Counted from the stretch's first letter, positions 1 to 7,122 are shown. The stretch: 7,591 nt of DNA from Bacteroidales bacterium (GCA_025350365.1 JANXXY010000282.1:1-7591), one strand, 5' to 3'. Notes: generated by a model from the letters alone, not told the origin. Made by a program: numbers and translations.

Positions 1-21
1 GTTTGCGGTAAAGCCGCAAAC
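1..21. repeat. Perfect 8-bp hairpin at the window edge
   Basis: GTTTGCGG (1-8) and CCGCAAAC (14-21) are perfectly complementary around a 5-base loop. No T-run follows on the plus strand, so it is not a classic intrinsic terminator in that direction. It may be the end of an intergenic repeat, or a transcript-end structure for a gene left of the window. The left boundary cannot be judged because the window begins here. Confidence 0.45.
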
Positions 22-52
22 CAACCCCTCCAACTAACCATAAATAGCTGAT

Positions 53-80
53 TGTCATTTCGAACGAAGTGAGAAATTTC
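53..80. repeat. Dispersed intergenic repeat unit (REP-like)
   Basis: The core TCATTTCGAACGAAGTGAG followed by AAATTTC resembles a short repeat seen in many copies between genes of Bacteroidota genomes. Within it, ATTTC (57-61) can pair with GAAAT (72-76), and TTCG/CGAA forms an inner dyad, so it could fold as a small imperfect hairpin. Only one copy is in this window; the repeat assignment rests on recognition of the word. Confidence 0.5.
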
Positions 81-167
81 AAAGTCAAATTGTTTCTCTG
101 TTACTATTGATAAATTTTATTAACTTTTTAGTGTTCTTATCGTAAGAGTGTAAATATGTCGTAAGAA

Positions 168-178
168 TCAAGTTGTAA
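168..178 (+). repeat. Copy 1 of the recurring non-coding word CAAGTTGTAA
   Basis: TCAAGTTGTAA lies just after CGTAAGAA (160-167), about 50 bases before the first gene. The same 10-base core recurs at 3292 (plus) and around 7411 (minus), always outside genes. The function is unknown; a dispersed repeat remnant or protein-binding site are the simplest options. Confidence 0.3.
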
Positions 179-225
179 AATTTGTACGGAGTAAATAGAA
201 CATGAAAATTAAATAACATTTAAAA

Positions 226-708
226 ATGATTAAAAAAGCAATAATTATACTGTTATCCCTTACATTCATTTTATTAAAGGCATCAGGGCAGGAGGAAATC
301 CCTGTCTTAAACAAAAAGATAGTCTCATATGTAAAATCAGTTATTGGAAAACAGATTGATCGTGGTGAATGTTGGGACATTGCCAATCAGGCTCTTACTC
401 AAAATAATGCCAAATGGGATGGTGAATACAAATATGGCGAGCTCTTAAATTTTAAAAAAGATAAAATATTTCCAGGTGATATTATCCAATTTAAGAATGT
501 AAAAGTGACCTATACTGTTGGAAATGCAACTTATAAGGAAACGATGACCCACCATACAGCCATTGTTTACAAGGTGATATCAAAAGACAAATACGAACTG
601 GCTCATCAAAACACAGGCTTTTCAGGAAGAAAAGTTGGCTTAAGCACTTTAGATTTGTCCACAGTGGTAAAAGGAAAAATGTACTTTTACAGACCAATAA
701 GTAATTAA
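226..708 (+). CDS. Secreted putative cysteine amidase/peptidase (NlpC/P60- or CHAP-like fold)
   Basis: A 160-aa protein with an N-terminal export signal: two lysines, a hydrophobic run (about residues 5-17) and a likely cleavage after ASGQ near residue 22. The mature part shows the order of elements expected of a small papain-fold amidase: C49 in GECWDIA at a helix start, the PGDIIQF strand (85-89), H109/H110 in HHTAIVY, and H127-Q128-N129 in ELAHQN. In NlpC/P60 and CHAP enzymes, Cys, His and a third polar residue act on peptide or amide bonds, often in cell-wall peptidoglycan; that role here is inferred from motif order. The length fits a single-domain enzyme with no wall-binding domain. The ATG at 226 directly precedes the signal peptide; its upstream region is A/T-rich without an SD, normal for Bacteroidota. 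It appears monocistronic. It could also be a catalytically dead relative. Confidence 0.75.
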   Translation: MIKKAIIILLSLTFILLKASGQEEIPVLNKKIVSYVKSVIGKQIDRGECWDIANQALTQNNAKWDGEYKYGELLNFKKDKIFPGDIIQFKNVKVTYTVGNATYKETMTHHTAIVYKVISKDKYELAHQNTGFSGRKVGLSTLDLSTVVKGKMYFYRPISN

Positions 709-790
709 CACAAATTTATTATATAGTATATTTTGAGTCATTTAAGTATAATCATTTATTTAAATTATCTTCAAAAAAATTTAATATTTA

Positions 791-823
791 ATGAATTAAC
801 TGCCCGATGAGCAGAAAATTCAT
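791..823. other. Symmetrical hairpin in the gap between two genes
   Basis: ATGAATT (791-797) pairs with AATTCAT (817-823) and CTGC (800-803) with GCAG (811-814). They are separated by a 2x2 A/A internal loop, with a 7-base loop (804-810). That is 11 paired bases of 13 per arm. No T-run follows directly, so it is either a weak transcript end for the upstream gene or a regulatory site close to the next promoter. Confidence 0.45.
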
Positions 824-832
824 CAATAATTC

Positions 833-872
833 TAATTTTGTAATATTAAAAAAAGTATTAAATTTACTTTTG
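833..872 (+). promoter_or_regulatory. Candidate Bacteroidota promoter boxes for the lipoprotein operon
   Basis: Two exact matches to the -7 consensus TAnnTTTG occur: TAATTTTG (833-840) and TACTTTTG (865-872). For the second, the TTTG ending at 840 could be the -33 box, with a 24-base spacer, slightly longer than usual. Transcription would start roughly 40 bases before the ATG at 918. The first box has no visible -33 partner, so the second is preferred. Confidence 0.4.
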
Positions 873-917
873 GTAAACTAAGTTACTGCTTGATTCTGTT
901 TAATAAACTAAAAACTT

Positions 918-1835
918 ATGTTGTTTAAACTAAAATTGTTTGTATCAACACCCATAATTATTGGTGTTGTGATTTTTTTTGCATCATGTTCTTCTGGCGG
1001 AAATAAAAATAATACAAAAGAAATATCGGTCGATTCTGCTGAGTTGGAGCGTGATATTTTTGCCGACATCAGTCATGCTAAACAAATTTTTTATTCGTTG
1101 CCCTCTCCGCTCGAATCTGCTATGATGATAAAATCATCCGGCACTCATTTCACTGAAAAGCTTTTAAATCCGCTTTCCAATGTAAACAAGTATACAACCA
1201 ACCGCAGTATGGCAGTGAGCATGGGCGTTTATCTAACCGATTTAAGCTATGCAAGTTTATTTGATCAGGCCCAGACAACCATAAAATATATGGAAGTTTC
1301 CAAAAAAATGGCTGACGGTTTGGGTATCACCGATGCAATTGACAAAACAACGATAGACAGATTAGAAGAAAATATTAATAACCGCGACATTATACTTGAT
1401 ATCATCTCGGAAACATTTATGTCGACTTCTGCATTTTTAAGGGATAATGATCGTCAGCCACTTGCTACCATATCGTTAATTGGAGGATGGATTGAAGGCT
1501 TATATCTTGCCACACAGTTAGCAGGCGATGCTCCTCTTAAAGACAATAAAATTGTAGATCGCATTATAGATCAAAAGCTATCCCTTGATATGGTTATTAA
1601 ACTGATGGATAGTAATAAAGATAATGCAGATATTCAATATATTTCCGTACAGATTAACGAATTAAAAAAAGTGTACGACAAAATAACTATTAAATCAAGT
1701 AAAATTCAACCTGTCGTTGATGAAAAAACAAATGTGACAACACTTAAATCCACTTCATCATCGGATGTTACTTCTGAAGTTTTTAACGAACTTAAAGAAA
1801 CTGTTAAAACTATTAGAAACAACTTTACGCTCTAA
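918..1835 (+). CDS. Uncharacterised Bacteroidota lipoprotein, 305 aa
   Basis: The N-terminus carries a lipoprotein signal: a basic start, a hydrophobic stretch (about 7-22) and the lipobox FASC with C24, followed by SSGGNK. The mature protein should be lipid-anchored on the envelope. From about residue 40 it looks almost wholly helical. Two stretches resemble a conserved hypothetical family recalled from Bacteroidota: SMGVYLTDLSYASLF (101-115), followed by a KKMADGLGI segment (129-137), and GGWIEGLYLATQLA (189-202). No enzymatic motif is visible. The C-terminal third is rich in Lys, Ser and Thr. It lies 13 bases upstream of the next gene with no terminator between, so the two are probably co-transcribed, perhaps acting together at the envelope. 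No SD precedes the ATG at 918, but the signal peptide begins there. Function unknown. Confidence 0.85.
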   Translation: MLFKLKLFVSTPIIIGVVIFFASCSSGGNKNNTKEISVDSAELERDIFADISHAKQIFYSLPSPLESAMMIKSSGTHFTEKLLNPLSNVNKYTTNRSMAVSMGVYLTDLSYASLFDQAQTTIKYMEVSKKMADGLGITDAIDKTTIDRLEENINNRDIILDIISETFMSTSAFLRDNDRQPLATISLIGGWIEGLYLATQLAGDAPLKDNKIVDRIIDQKLSLDMVIKLMDSNKDNADIQYISVQINELKKVYDKITIKSSKIQPVVDEKTNVTTLKSTSSSDVTSEVFNELKETVKTIRNNFTL

Positions 1836-1848
1836 AATTTTCGTTATT

Positions 1849-2298
1849 ATGAAAAGGACTTTACCAGTAATTATTTTAGCAGTATTATTTTCCTTCGCAA
1901 CATCTATAAAAGTTTCATCTCAATGCAAGGGATTTGCCAAACAATTTTGCAAGTTAGAAATTTTACCATATATACACGACGGTAATTACCATGCCGCCAT
2001 CCTAAGTGAAGGAGAAGAGGCCGAATTATATAAAACCTGTTTCCCTGATCAGGAATACCGTATAGCTGTTTGTGGTTCGGAAGCGCTTCCTCCTGTGGAG
2101 TTTAAAGTGATTGATGCAGATAGAAATGTTCTTTTTGATAACAAGGAACACAACATGGTCAAAACATGGGATTTTAAAGTAGAGTCTGCCAAACAACTTA
2201 AAATTGTTATTAACGTACCCGCAAAAGATAAGAAAAAAGCGGATGCCGAAATTTCAAGTGGATGCGTGGCCATTATGTTTGGATTTAAAGATAAATAG
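1849..2298 (+). CDS. Exported cysteine-containing protein of unknown function, 149 aa
   Basis: The start is placed at the ATG at 1849, not at the in-frame ATG at 1765. The later start yields a clean signal peptide (MKRTLP, hydrophobic to about residue 19, likely cleavage after VSSQ at 25), whereas the earlier one lies inside the upstream gene and gives no signal. The mature protein has five cysteines (C26, C34, C64, C75, C139), fitting disulfides in an exported protein. The middle is predicted beta-rich: a GEEAELYKTCF segment, then RIAVCGS, VEFKVIDADRNVLFDNKEHN and a WDFKVE strand, ending in SSGCVAIMFGFK. This resembles a small Bacteroidota family of unknown function and looks like a beta-sandwich, which is inference. 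A strong terminator starts 18 bases after the stop, so this is the last gene of the unit. Confidence 0.85.
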   Translation: MKRTLPVIILAVLFSFATSIKVSSQCKGFAKQFCKLEILPYIHDGNYHAAILSEGEEAELYKTCFPDQEYRIAVCGSEALPPVEFKVIDADRNVLFDNKEHNMVKTWDFKVESAKQLKIVINVPAKDKKKADAEISSGCVAIMFGFKDK

Positions 2299-2316
2299 AA
2301 AAACCTGATATTTGAT

Positions 2317-2345
2317 AAGGGGCACATTGTTGCCCCTTTTTTTTT
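2317..2345 (+). terminator. Strong intrinsic terminator after the lipoprotein operon
   Basis: GGGGCA (2319-2324) pairs with TGCCCC (2331-2336) around a 6-base loop, extended by AA (2317-2318) against TT. It is followed by nine T bases (2337-2345). The paired A-rich side is short, so it should act mainly on the plus strand. Confidence 0.93.
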
Positions 2346-2411
2346 GCAAACAATTTTCCAGTTTCTCCGTATGATTTAGAAAATTCCAAAGCATAGAATG
2401 ATAATGTACGT

Positions 2412-3278
2412 ATGAAAAAACAAATTTTTAGATTTTTACTGGTCTGTTCTTTAGGTTTTTCAGCTTGCGAACTATTGCCTACAGCAAAGGATAGTTTAAG
2501 TAGCGACGATATTGTGAAAGGGCTACGGACAGCGCTTGAAGTTGGAACGGATTCGTCAGTTGATAATATCTTAAAAAAAGGTTATTATAACGATAAAATA
2601 TTGAAAATTATTTTACCTCCTGAAGCGAAGGTGATAGAGGACAATATTTCATATATTGGTCAATCTGATGTTCTAAAAGTTGTTGGTGTCGATTTAAATA
2701 GTTGTTTAAACAATTTTTTGAAATCGATGAATAGAGCTGCAGATAGCGCTTCAAGGCAGGCGAGACCAATTTTAAAAAAATCGATAACAGATCTCAGTAT
2801 TAATGATGGATTAACCATACTTCAAGGTCAAAACCCTGCAAAGGGAACAACTAAAAGTACAATTGCATTTGATTCGACAGCAGCAACAAACTACTTAATA
2901 GCAACAACAAGGGATCCATTGATTATTGCTTATAAACAACCTATTGACAATGAGTTAAATAAAGATTTAGGTCTGGGTTTTTCTGCCAATAATTCCTGGA
3001 GTGTGCTTATAACGAATTATAACAAATTGGCAAACGCTGCCGAAATAGCATTGACTGCCGATGCAATATTCCCTTATCTTACAGCATCAGAGAGAGATAT
3101 TCTTCGAAAATTTACTGTTATAAATCAAATTACTTTGGGAGAATATGTTACCGGTAAGGCTCTGGACGGATTATTTATAAAAGTTGGAGAACAAGAAAGA
3201 AACATCCGCCGCAACCCCTGGAAATGGATTACTGACGCTGTTGGTGATATATTGACAAAGGTATTTGGACAAAAGTAA
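2412..3278 (+). CDS. DUF4197 family lipoprotein, 288 aa
   Basis: A lipoprotein signal (KKQIFRF, hydrophobic core, lipobox FSAC with C19) is followed by the features of the DUF4197 family: the DIVKGLRTALEVG helix (33-45), KIILPPEA (65-72), MNRAADSASRQARPILKKSI (106-125), DGLTILQG (132-139) and ATNYLIATTRDPL (158-170). The end carries DGLFIKVGEQERNIRRNPWK (252-271), then a VFG tail. The family is widespread in Gram-negative bacteria and has no established biochemical role; the protein should be a helical, lipid-anchored periplasmic protein. The ATG at 2412 is chosen because the signal begins there; a nearby ATG at 2404 is out of frame. It is separated from the upstream operon by a strong terminator, so it needs its own promoter, but no clear TAnnTTTG box was found. 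It converges on uvrA. Confidence 0.9.
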   Translation: MKKQIFRFLLVCSLGFSACELLPTAKDSLSSDDIVKGLRTALEVGTDSSVDNILKKGYYNDKILKIILPPEAKVIEDNISYIGQSDVLKVVGVDLNSCLNNFLKSMNRAADSASRQARPILKKSITDLSINDGLTILQGQNPAKGTTKSTIAFDSTAATNYLIATTRDPLIIAYKQPIDNELNKDLGLGFSANNSWSVLITNYNKLANAAEIALTADAIFPYLTASERDILRKFTVINQITLGEYVTGKALDGLFIKVGEQERNIRRNPWKWITDAVGDILTKVFGQK

Positions 3279-3291
3279 TATTGGTACGACA

Positions 3292-3302
3292 CAAGTTGTA
3301 AG
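3292..3302 (+). repeat. Copy 2 of the recurring non-coding word CAAGTTGTAAG
   Basis: This copy sits in the 111-base gap between two convergent genes. A second, 7-base match in opposite orientation (CAACTTG, 3373-3379) lies at the other end of the gap, so the two could form a long-range inverted pair. No T-run is linked to it, and no strong terminator is visible in this gap. Confidence 0.3.
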
Positions 3303-3389
3303 GCATAATTACGCTACATCTCCTAAGTCTATTAGGTGAAATATTCGATTAGTAAAAGCTAACATTCTCCTGCAACTTGCTTATACCTT

Positions 3390-6194
3390 TTAAAATAACT
3401 TTGATTTCAAAGATTGTCCGGTATACGATTTCTTAAAATTTACAAGGCCTTCAGGCGTTCCTTCAAAAATAAGGTTGCCCCCGGCTTTCCCTCCTTCGGG
3501 ACCCAAATCAATGATCCAATCAGCGCATTTAATTATTTCCATATTGTGTTCAATAACAATGATGCTATGTCCATTTTCAATTAAGGCCTGAAATGCATCA
3601 AGCAATTTCCTGATATCATGAAAATGCAAACCGGTGGTTGGCTCATCAAAAATAAACAAGGTAGGTTCCATACTTTTTTCGTGTGATAGAAACGAAGCCA
3701 GCTTAACACGCTGACTTTCTCCCCCACTTAATGTGCTCGACGATTGACCTAATTTTACATATCCTAAGCCAACATCAGCCAATGGTTGAAGCTTCTGTAC
3801 AATTCGTTTTTCAGTGGTATCTTTTGTAACATTAAAAAATCCAATTGCCTCTTCAACTGTCATTTCTAAAATATCAAAAATATTTTTACCACGATAGCGA
3901 ATGTCTAACACTTCCTCCTTAAACCTCTTACCATGACAACTTTCGCAAATTAAACGAACATCAGCCATAAATTGCATTTCAACCTTAATCTCCCCTTCAC
4001 CCTGACATTCTTCGCATCGACCTCCATCAACATTAAATGAAAAATGTGAAGGTTTTAGATTATTCTGCCTGGCCAACGGCAATTCCGAATATAGCTTACG
4101 GATTTCATCATATGCCTTGCTGTAGGTAACAGGATTAGAACGGGATGATTTACCAATAGGATTTTGATCGACAAACTCAACGCCCTTTATCATGTGAAGA
4201 TCGCCCTTTAGAGTATCAAAAGCACCCGTCTTCTCAGTAAACTCATTAAAATGCCTGCTCAAAGAGGCGTATAAAATATTTCTAACCAGGGTTGATTTTC
4301 CAGACCCGCTCACTCCAGTAACCACACACAATATATTAAGAGGAAATTTAACGTTTAAGCGCTGTAAATTATTTTCACGGGCACCAATAACCTCAATGCT
4401 ATTATTCCATTTCCGTCGCTTACCGGGAACTGGTATTTTTTCTTTTCCGGTAAGGTATTGAGCTGTAAGACTTGTTTCTGACTTTATCAAATCCTTATCA
4501 TCACCCTGAAAAACCACTTCACCACCAAGTCGGCCAGCGAGAGGCCCAATATCAATAATTTGATCGGCAGCCCGAATAATTTCTTCGTCGTGCTCAACAA
4601 CCAAAACTGAATTGCCCAGTTTCTGTAACTTTCGTAACACTTTAATTAATAGCATTGTATCTCTGGAATGAAGACCAATACTGGGCTCATCAAGAATATA
4701 TAACGACCCAACTAAACTGCTTCCTAGCGAGGTTGCCAGGTTGATACGCTGTGATTCGCCACCGGAAAGTGTTGAGGAAAGACGGTTTAGGGTTAAATAT
4801 CCTAAACCTACATTATTCAAAAAATCCAACCTGTTAACTATTTCTATTAAAATCCGGCTTGCAATACTCTCCTGATATTCGGTTAATTTTATAATACGAA
4901 AAAACTGATAAAGCTCATCAACCGGCATCAATACCAATTCCTGTATGCTTTTACTGCTAACTTTAACATAGGCTGCATCCTTACGTAACCGGGATCCATT
5001 ACAATCGGGGCATGTGGTTTTGCCGCTGTAGCGAGCTATCATCACCCTATTTTGTATTTTGTATTTTTTTTCTTCCAAATGGGCAAAAAAGCTATTTATT
5101 CCTTCCACTTTCGAATTGCCATTCCATAGCAAATGACGCTGTTCATCAGTAAGTTCAAAATAAGCTCTGTGCAATGGAAAATCGAAATTGATCGCCTGCT
5201 TAATAAACTGATCCTTAAAAAAACTCATGCTTTCGCCCTTCCAACAAGCAACTGAACCCTCAAATATCGAAAGATTCTTATCAGGAATAACCAATTCTTC
5301 ATCTATCCCTATTACTTTTCCATAACCCTCACAACGTTGGCATGCTCCATAGGGACTATTGTATCCAAACATATGCACATTAGGCTCTTCAAATTCAAGC
5401 CCATCACACTCAAAGCGATTCGAAAAATGACGAAACTGAAGGTTATTCTCATCCAAAATCCGAATAATGCATTCGCCCTGACCCTCGTTAAAGGCAGTTT
5501 GTATGGAATCGGCATATCGGCTTAGTGAATCTTCATCATGGTTTACCCGAAGACGGTCAATAACAAGATTTATTTCAAGGTCACCGGAAAAAGTTTTATA
5601 TTTCGCCAGCACATCCTCAAGTTTTTGAACTTCACCATTTATCTCAATCCTGGTTGTTCCCTGATTTAGTAACAATTCCAGATACTGATGAAAATTTTTA
5701 TCATGACTCCTTTTAAACGGACATAGTATTAGAACCGGAACATCATCGATAAATGAAGTTAAATAGTTAACAACATCAGTAACACTATCTTTCTTCACCG
5801 TGTCGCCTGAAATAGGGGAATATGTAACTCCAATCCTGGCAAAAAGTAATTTTAAATAATCATAAATTTCCGTAGATGTTCCAACGGTAGACCGGGGATT
5901 GCGGGTATTCACTTTTTGTTCGATAGCAATGGCAGGTGGAATACCATCGATAAAATCGACTTCCGGCTTATTTATTCTGCCAAGAAACTGACGGGCATAA
6001 GATGAAAGACTTTCCACATATCTGCGCTGCCCCTCAGCATAAATTGTATCAAAGGCTAACGATGATTTTCCAGAACCGCTAAGCCCTGTAATAACAATAA
6101 ATTTATTTCTGGGTATTGAGATGCTTATATTTTTCAGGTTATTAACCCTGGCTCCTCGCAAAACTATGCATTCCTTATCGTTCGTGGCTTCCAA
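3390..6194 (-). CDS. uvrA: UvrA, excinuclease ABC subunit A (ABC-type ATPase, DNA damage recognition)
   Basis: A 934-aa UvrA of normal length. It is the damage-sensing ATPase of nucleotide excision repair; it loads UvrB at lesions, after which UvrC cuts. Both nucleotide-binding domains look intact: Walker A GLSGSGKS (37-44) and GVSGSGKS (627-634), ABC signatures LSGGESQRINLA (476-487) and LSGGESQRVKLA (822-833), Walker B cores LDEP (501-504) and FDEP (849-852), and switch histidines in VEHDE and IEHNM. The UvrB-binding region is about 130-245. Zinc ligand pairs are C285/C288 with C395/C398, and C727/C730 with C750/C753. NTRNPRSTVGTSTEIYDYLK (96-115) is a typical UvrA segment. The start is TTG (6194-6192): an in-frame stop lies five codons upstream with no ATG between, and the conserved core begins about residue 10. 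It is divergent from the sigma gene and convergent with the DUF4197 gene. Confidence 0.98.
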   Translation of the reverse strand: MEATNDKECIVLRGARVNNLKNISISIPRNKFIVITGLSGSGKSSLAFDTIYAEGQRRYVESLSSYARQFLGRINKPEVDFIDGIPPAIAIEQKVNTRNPRSTVGTSTEIYDYLKLLFARIGVTYSPISGDTVKKDSVTDVVNYLTSFIDDVPVLILCPFKRSHDKNFHQYLELLLNQGTTRIEINGEVQKLEDVLAKYKTFSGDLEINLVIDRLRVNHDEDSLSRYADSIQTAFNEGQGECIIRILDENNLQFRHFSNRFECDGLEFEEPNVHMFGYNSPYGACQRCEGYGKVIGIDEELVIPDKNLSIFEGSVACWKGESMSFFKDQFIKQAINFDFPLHRAYFELTDEQRHLLWNGNSKVEGINSFFAHLEEKKYKIQNRVMIARYSGKTTCPDCNGSRLRKDAAYVKVSSKSIQELVLMPVDELYQFFRIIKLTEYQESIASRILIEIVNRLDFLNNVGLGYLTLNRLSSTLSGGESQRINLATSLGSSLVGSLYILDEPSIGLHSRDTMLLIKVLRKLQKLGNSVLVVEHDEEIIRAADQIIDIGPLAGRLGGEVVFQGDDKDLIKSETSLTAQYLTGKEKIPVPGKRRKWNNSIEVIGARENNLQRLNVKFPLNILCVVTGVSGSGKSTLVRNILYASLSRHFNEFTEKTGAFDTLKGDLHMIKGVEFVDQNPIGKSSRSNPVTYSKAYDEIRKLYSELPLARQNNLKPSHFSFNVDGGRCEECQGEGEIKVEMQFMADVRLICESCHGKRFKEEVLDIRYRGKNIFDILEMTVEEAIGFFNVTKDTTEKRIVQKLQPLADVGLGYVKLGQSSSTLSGGESQRVKLASFLSHEKSMEPTLFIFDEPTTGLHFHDIRKLLDAFQALIENGHSIIVIEHNMEIIKCADWIIDLGPEGGKAGGNLIFEGTPEGLVNFKKSYTGQSLKSKLF

Positions 6195-6234
6195 TGGTGT
6201 ATATTCTTATGATTAACAAAATTTAACAAAAAAG

Positions 6235-6242
6235 CAAAGGTA
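6235..6242 (-). promoter_or_regulatory. Candidate -7 box for uvrA
   Basis: On the minus strand this reads TACCTTTG, an exact match to the Bacteroidota -7 consensus TAnnTTTG, 40 bases before the TTG start. No convincing -33 TTTG lies at the usual distance upstream. Between the box and the gene, the minus strand carries TTTTGTTAA twice (plus-strand 6213-6221 and 6223-6231), one helical turn apart. Confidence 0.4.
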
Positions 6243-6354
6243 ATTGTTTTGATAACATATATTTTTTCATTTAATTGCACTCTCAAATTATTTATTAACC
6301 ATTTAAACCGGAGGACAGCCTACGATATTTCTCTACCCAAGTAATCATTGACAT

Positions 6355-6360
6355 AGGAGG
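6355..6360 (+). promoter_or_regulatory. Consensus Shine-Dalgarno of the sigma-factor gene
   Basis: AGGAGG lies 5 bases before the ATG at 6366. This decides the start and is unusual here, since most genes in the window have no SD. A second GGAGG (6310-6314) lies further up the leader with no start codon after it. CTACC (6333-6337) could pair with GGTAG (6359-6363), overlapping the SD, but 5 bp across a 21-base loop is weak. Confidence 0.8.
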
Positions 6361-6365
6361 TAGTT

Positions 6366-6956
6366 ATGAAAACGAAAGAGTTGACCGATAATGAACTTGT
6401 TTCAAGGTTCATATCTGGCGAAGATGACGCAATAGAAGCAATAATTTGTCGCTACAAAAATAAACTGTTCACGTATATTAATCTGACTGTCAAAAATCAG
6501 CATCTCGCTGAAGACATTTTTCAGGATACTTTTGTGAAAGTTATTAAATCCCTTCAGGAAGGCAAGTATCAGGACAATGGCAAACTTTTGTCATGGATTA
6601 TGCGTATTGCTCATAATCTTATTATTGACCATTTCAGACGTGAAAAGCAAATAAATATGCGTAGCAATGATGATTTTGAAATGGATATTTTCAATTCTCC
6701 AAGGTATTCTGAGGCTACAATTGAACAGGAACTCGTAAACAATCAGGTTATGAGCGATGTACGGAAATTGATTGATCAGTTGCCCCCGGATCAAAAAGAA
6801 ATTATTCTTTTGCGACATTATGGAGGGCTTAGTTTCAAAGAGATAGCAGATCAAACGAATGTATCAATTAATACCGCTCTCGGGAGAATGAGATATGCTA
6901 TACTGAATATGCGAAAGATGATTGAACAATACAATATTAATTTATCTGTGAGCTAA
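6366..6956 (+). CDS. ECF-type RNA polymerase sigma-70 factor, 196 aa
   Basis: A two-domain sigma factor that would direct core RNA polymerase to a set of promoters. Region 2 spans about 24-95, with the core-binding segment AEDIFQDTFVKVI (48-60) and the -10 recognition/melting segment LLSWIMRIAHNLIIDHFRRE (74-93). Region 4 spans about 134-190: LPPDQKEIILLRHYGGLSFK (139-158), then the helix-turn-helix EIADQTNVSINTALGRMRYA (159-178) for -35/-33 contact. Regions 1 and 3 are missing, as in ECF (group 4) factors. The sequence is very close to a sigma factor recalled as common in Bacteroidota, starting MKTKELTDNELVS. No zf-HC2 anti-sigma gene follows; a 61-aa gene follows after 231 bases without a clear terminator between. 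The trigger and targets cannot be read from the sequence. Its promoter was not identified. Confidence 0.95.
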   Translation: MKTKELTDNELVSRFISGEDDAIEAIICRYKNKLFTYINLTVKNQHLAEDIFQDTFVKVIKSLQEGKYQDNGKLLSWIMRIAHNLIIDHFRREKQINMRSNDDFEMDIFNSPRYSEATIEQELVNNQVMSDVRKLIDQLPPDQKEIILLRHYGGLSFKEIADQTNVSINTALGRMRYAILNMRKMIEQYNINLSVS

Positions 6957-7015
6957 ATAACAACACTTCGGTAAATTTTCAGCAATATTCTTAAACTGAT
7001 ATACTAAGATATATA

Positions 7016-7047
7016 TTGAAATATTTCTTTATTTCTATGTATTTCAA
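7016..7047. repeat. 8-bp inverted repeat in the gap after the sigma gene
   Basis: TTGAAATA (7016-7023) is perfectly complementary to TATTTCAA (7040-7047) across 16 bases. The stem is A/T-rich and no T-run follows, so it is unlikely to be a good terminator. It could be a binding site or part of a structured leader. The surrounding 231-base gap holds no credible reading frame. Confidence 0.35.
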
Positions 7048-7122
7048 CGTATTACATTTTATAAAAATGCAGAAATTGAAAAATTACCGGACTTTTGAAA
7101 TAAATTTCCGATAAATTATTTT

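Noticed and set aside
1..21. Leading hairpin as an intrinsic terminator
   Set aside because: The stem is good but C/A-rich sequence follows rather than T; kept only as a hairpin or repeat.
168..386. 72-aa minus-strand frame overlapping the first gene
   Set aside because: It is antisense to the signal peptide and catalytic-cysteine region of a better-supported gene and spans its upstream region; no promoter or ribosome site was seen.
1765..1848. Longer N-terminus for the 149-aa exported protein, starting at the ATG at 1765
   Set aside because: It would overlap 71 bases of the lipoprotein gene and hide the signal peptide 28 residues inside; the ATG at 1849 gives a clean export signal.
2049..2327. 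92-aa minus-strand frame opposite the exported cysteine-containing protein
   Set aside because: It is antisense to a credible gene and begins inside the terminator stem; composition looks like a coding shadow.
3322..3336. CCTAA/TTAGG hairpin as terminator between the convergent genes
   Set aside because: Only 5 A/T-rich base pairs, with no T-run on either strand; termination here may rely on other means.
5312..5525. Open frames on both strands inside uvrA
   Set aside because: They lie wholly within a strongly conserved UvrA coding region in other frames and show no start signal or recognisable protein features.
6366..6956. Sigma gene as the primary (housekeeping) sigma factor
   Set aside because: At 196 aa it lacks regions 1 and 3 and has the two-domain ECF plan.
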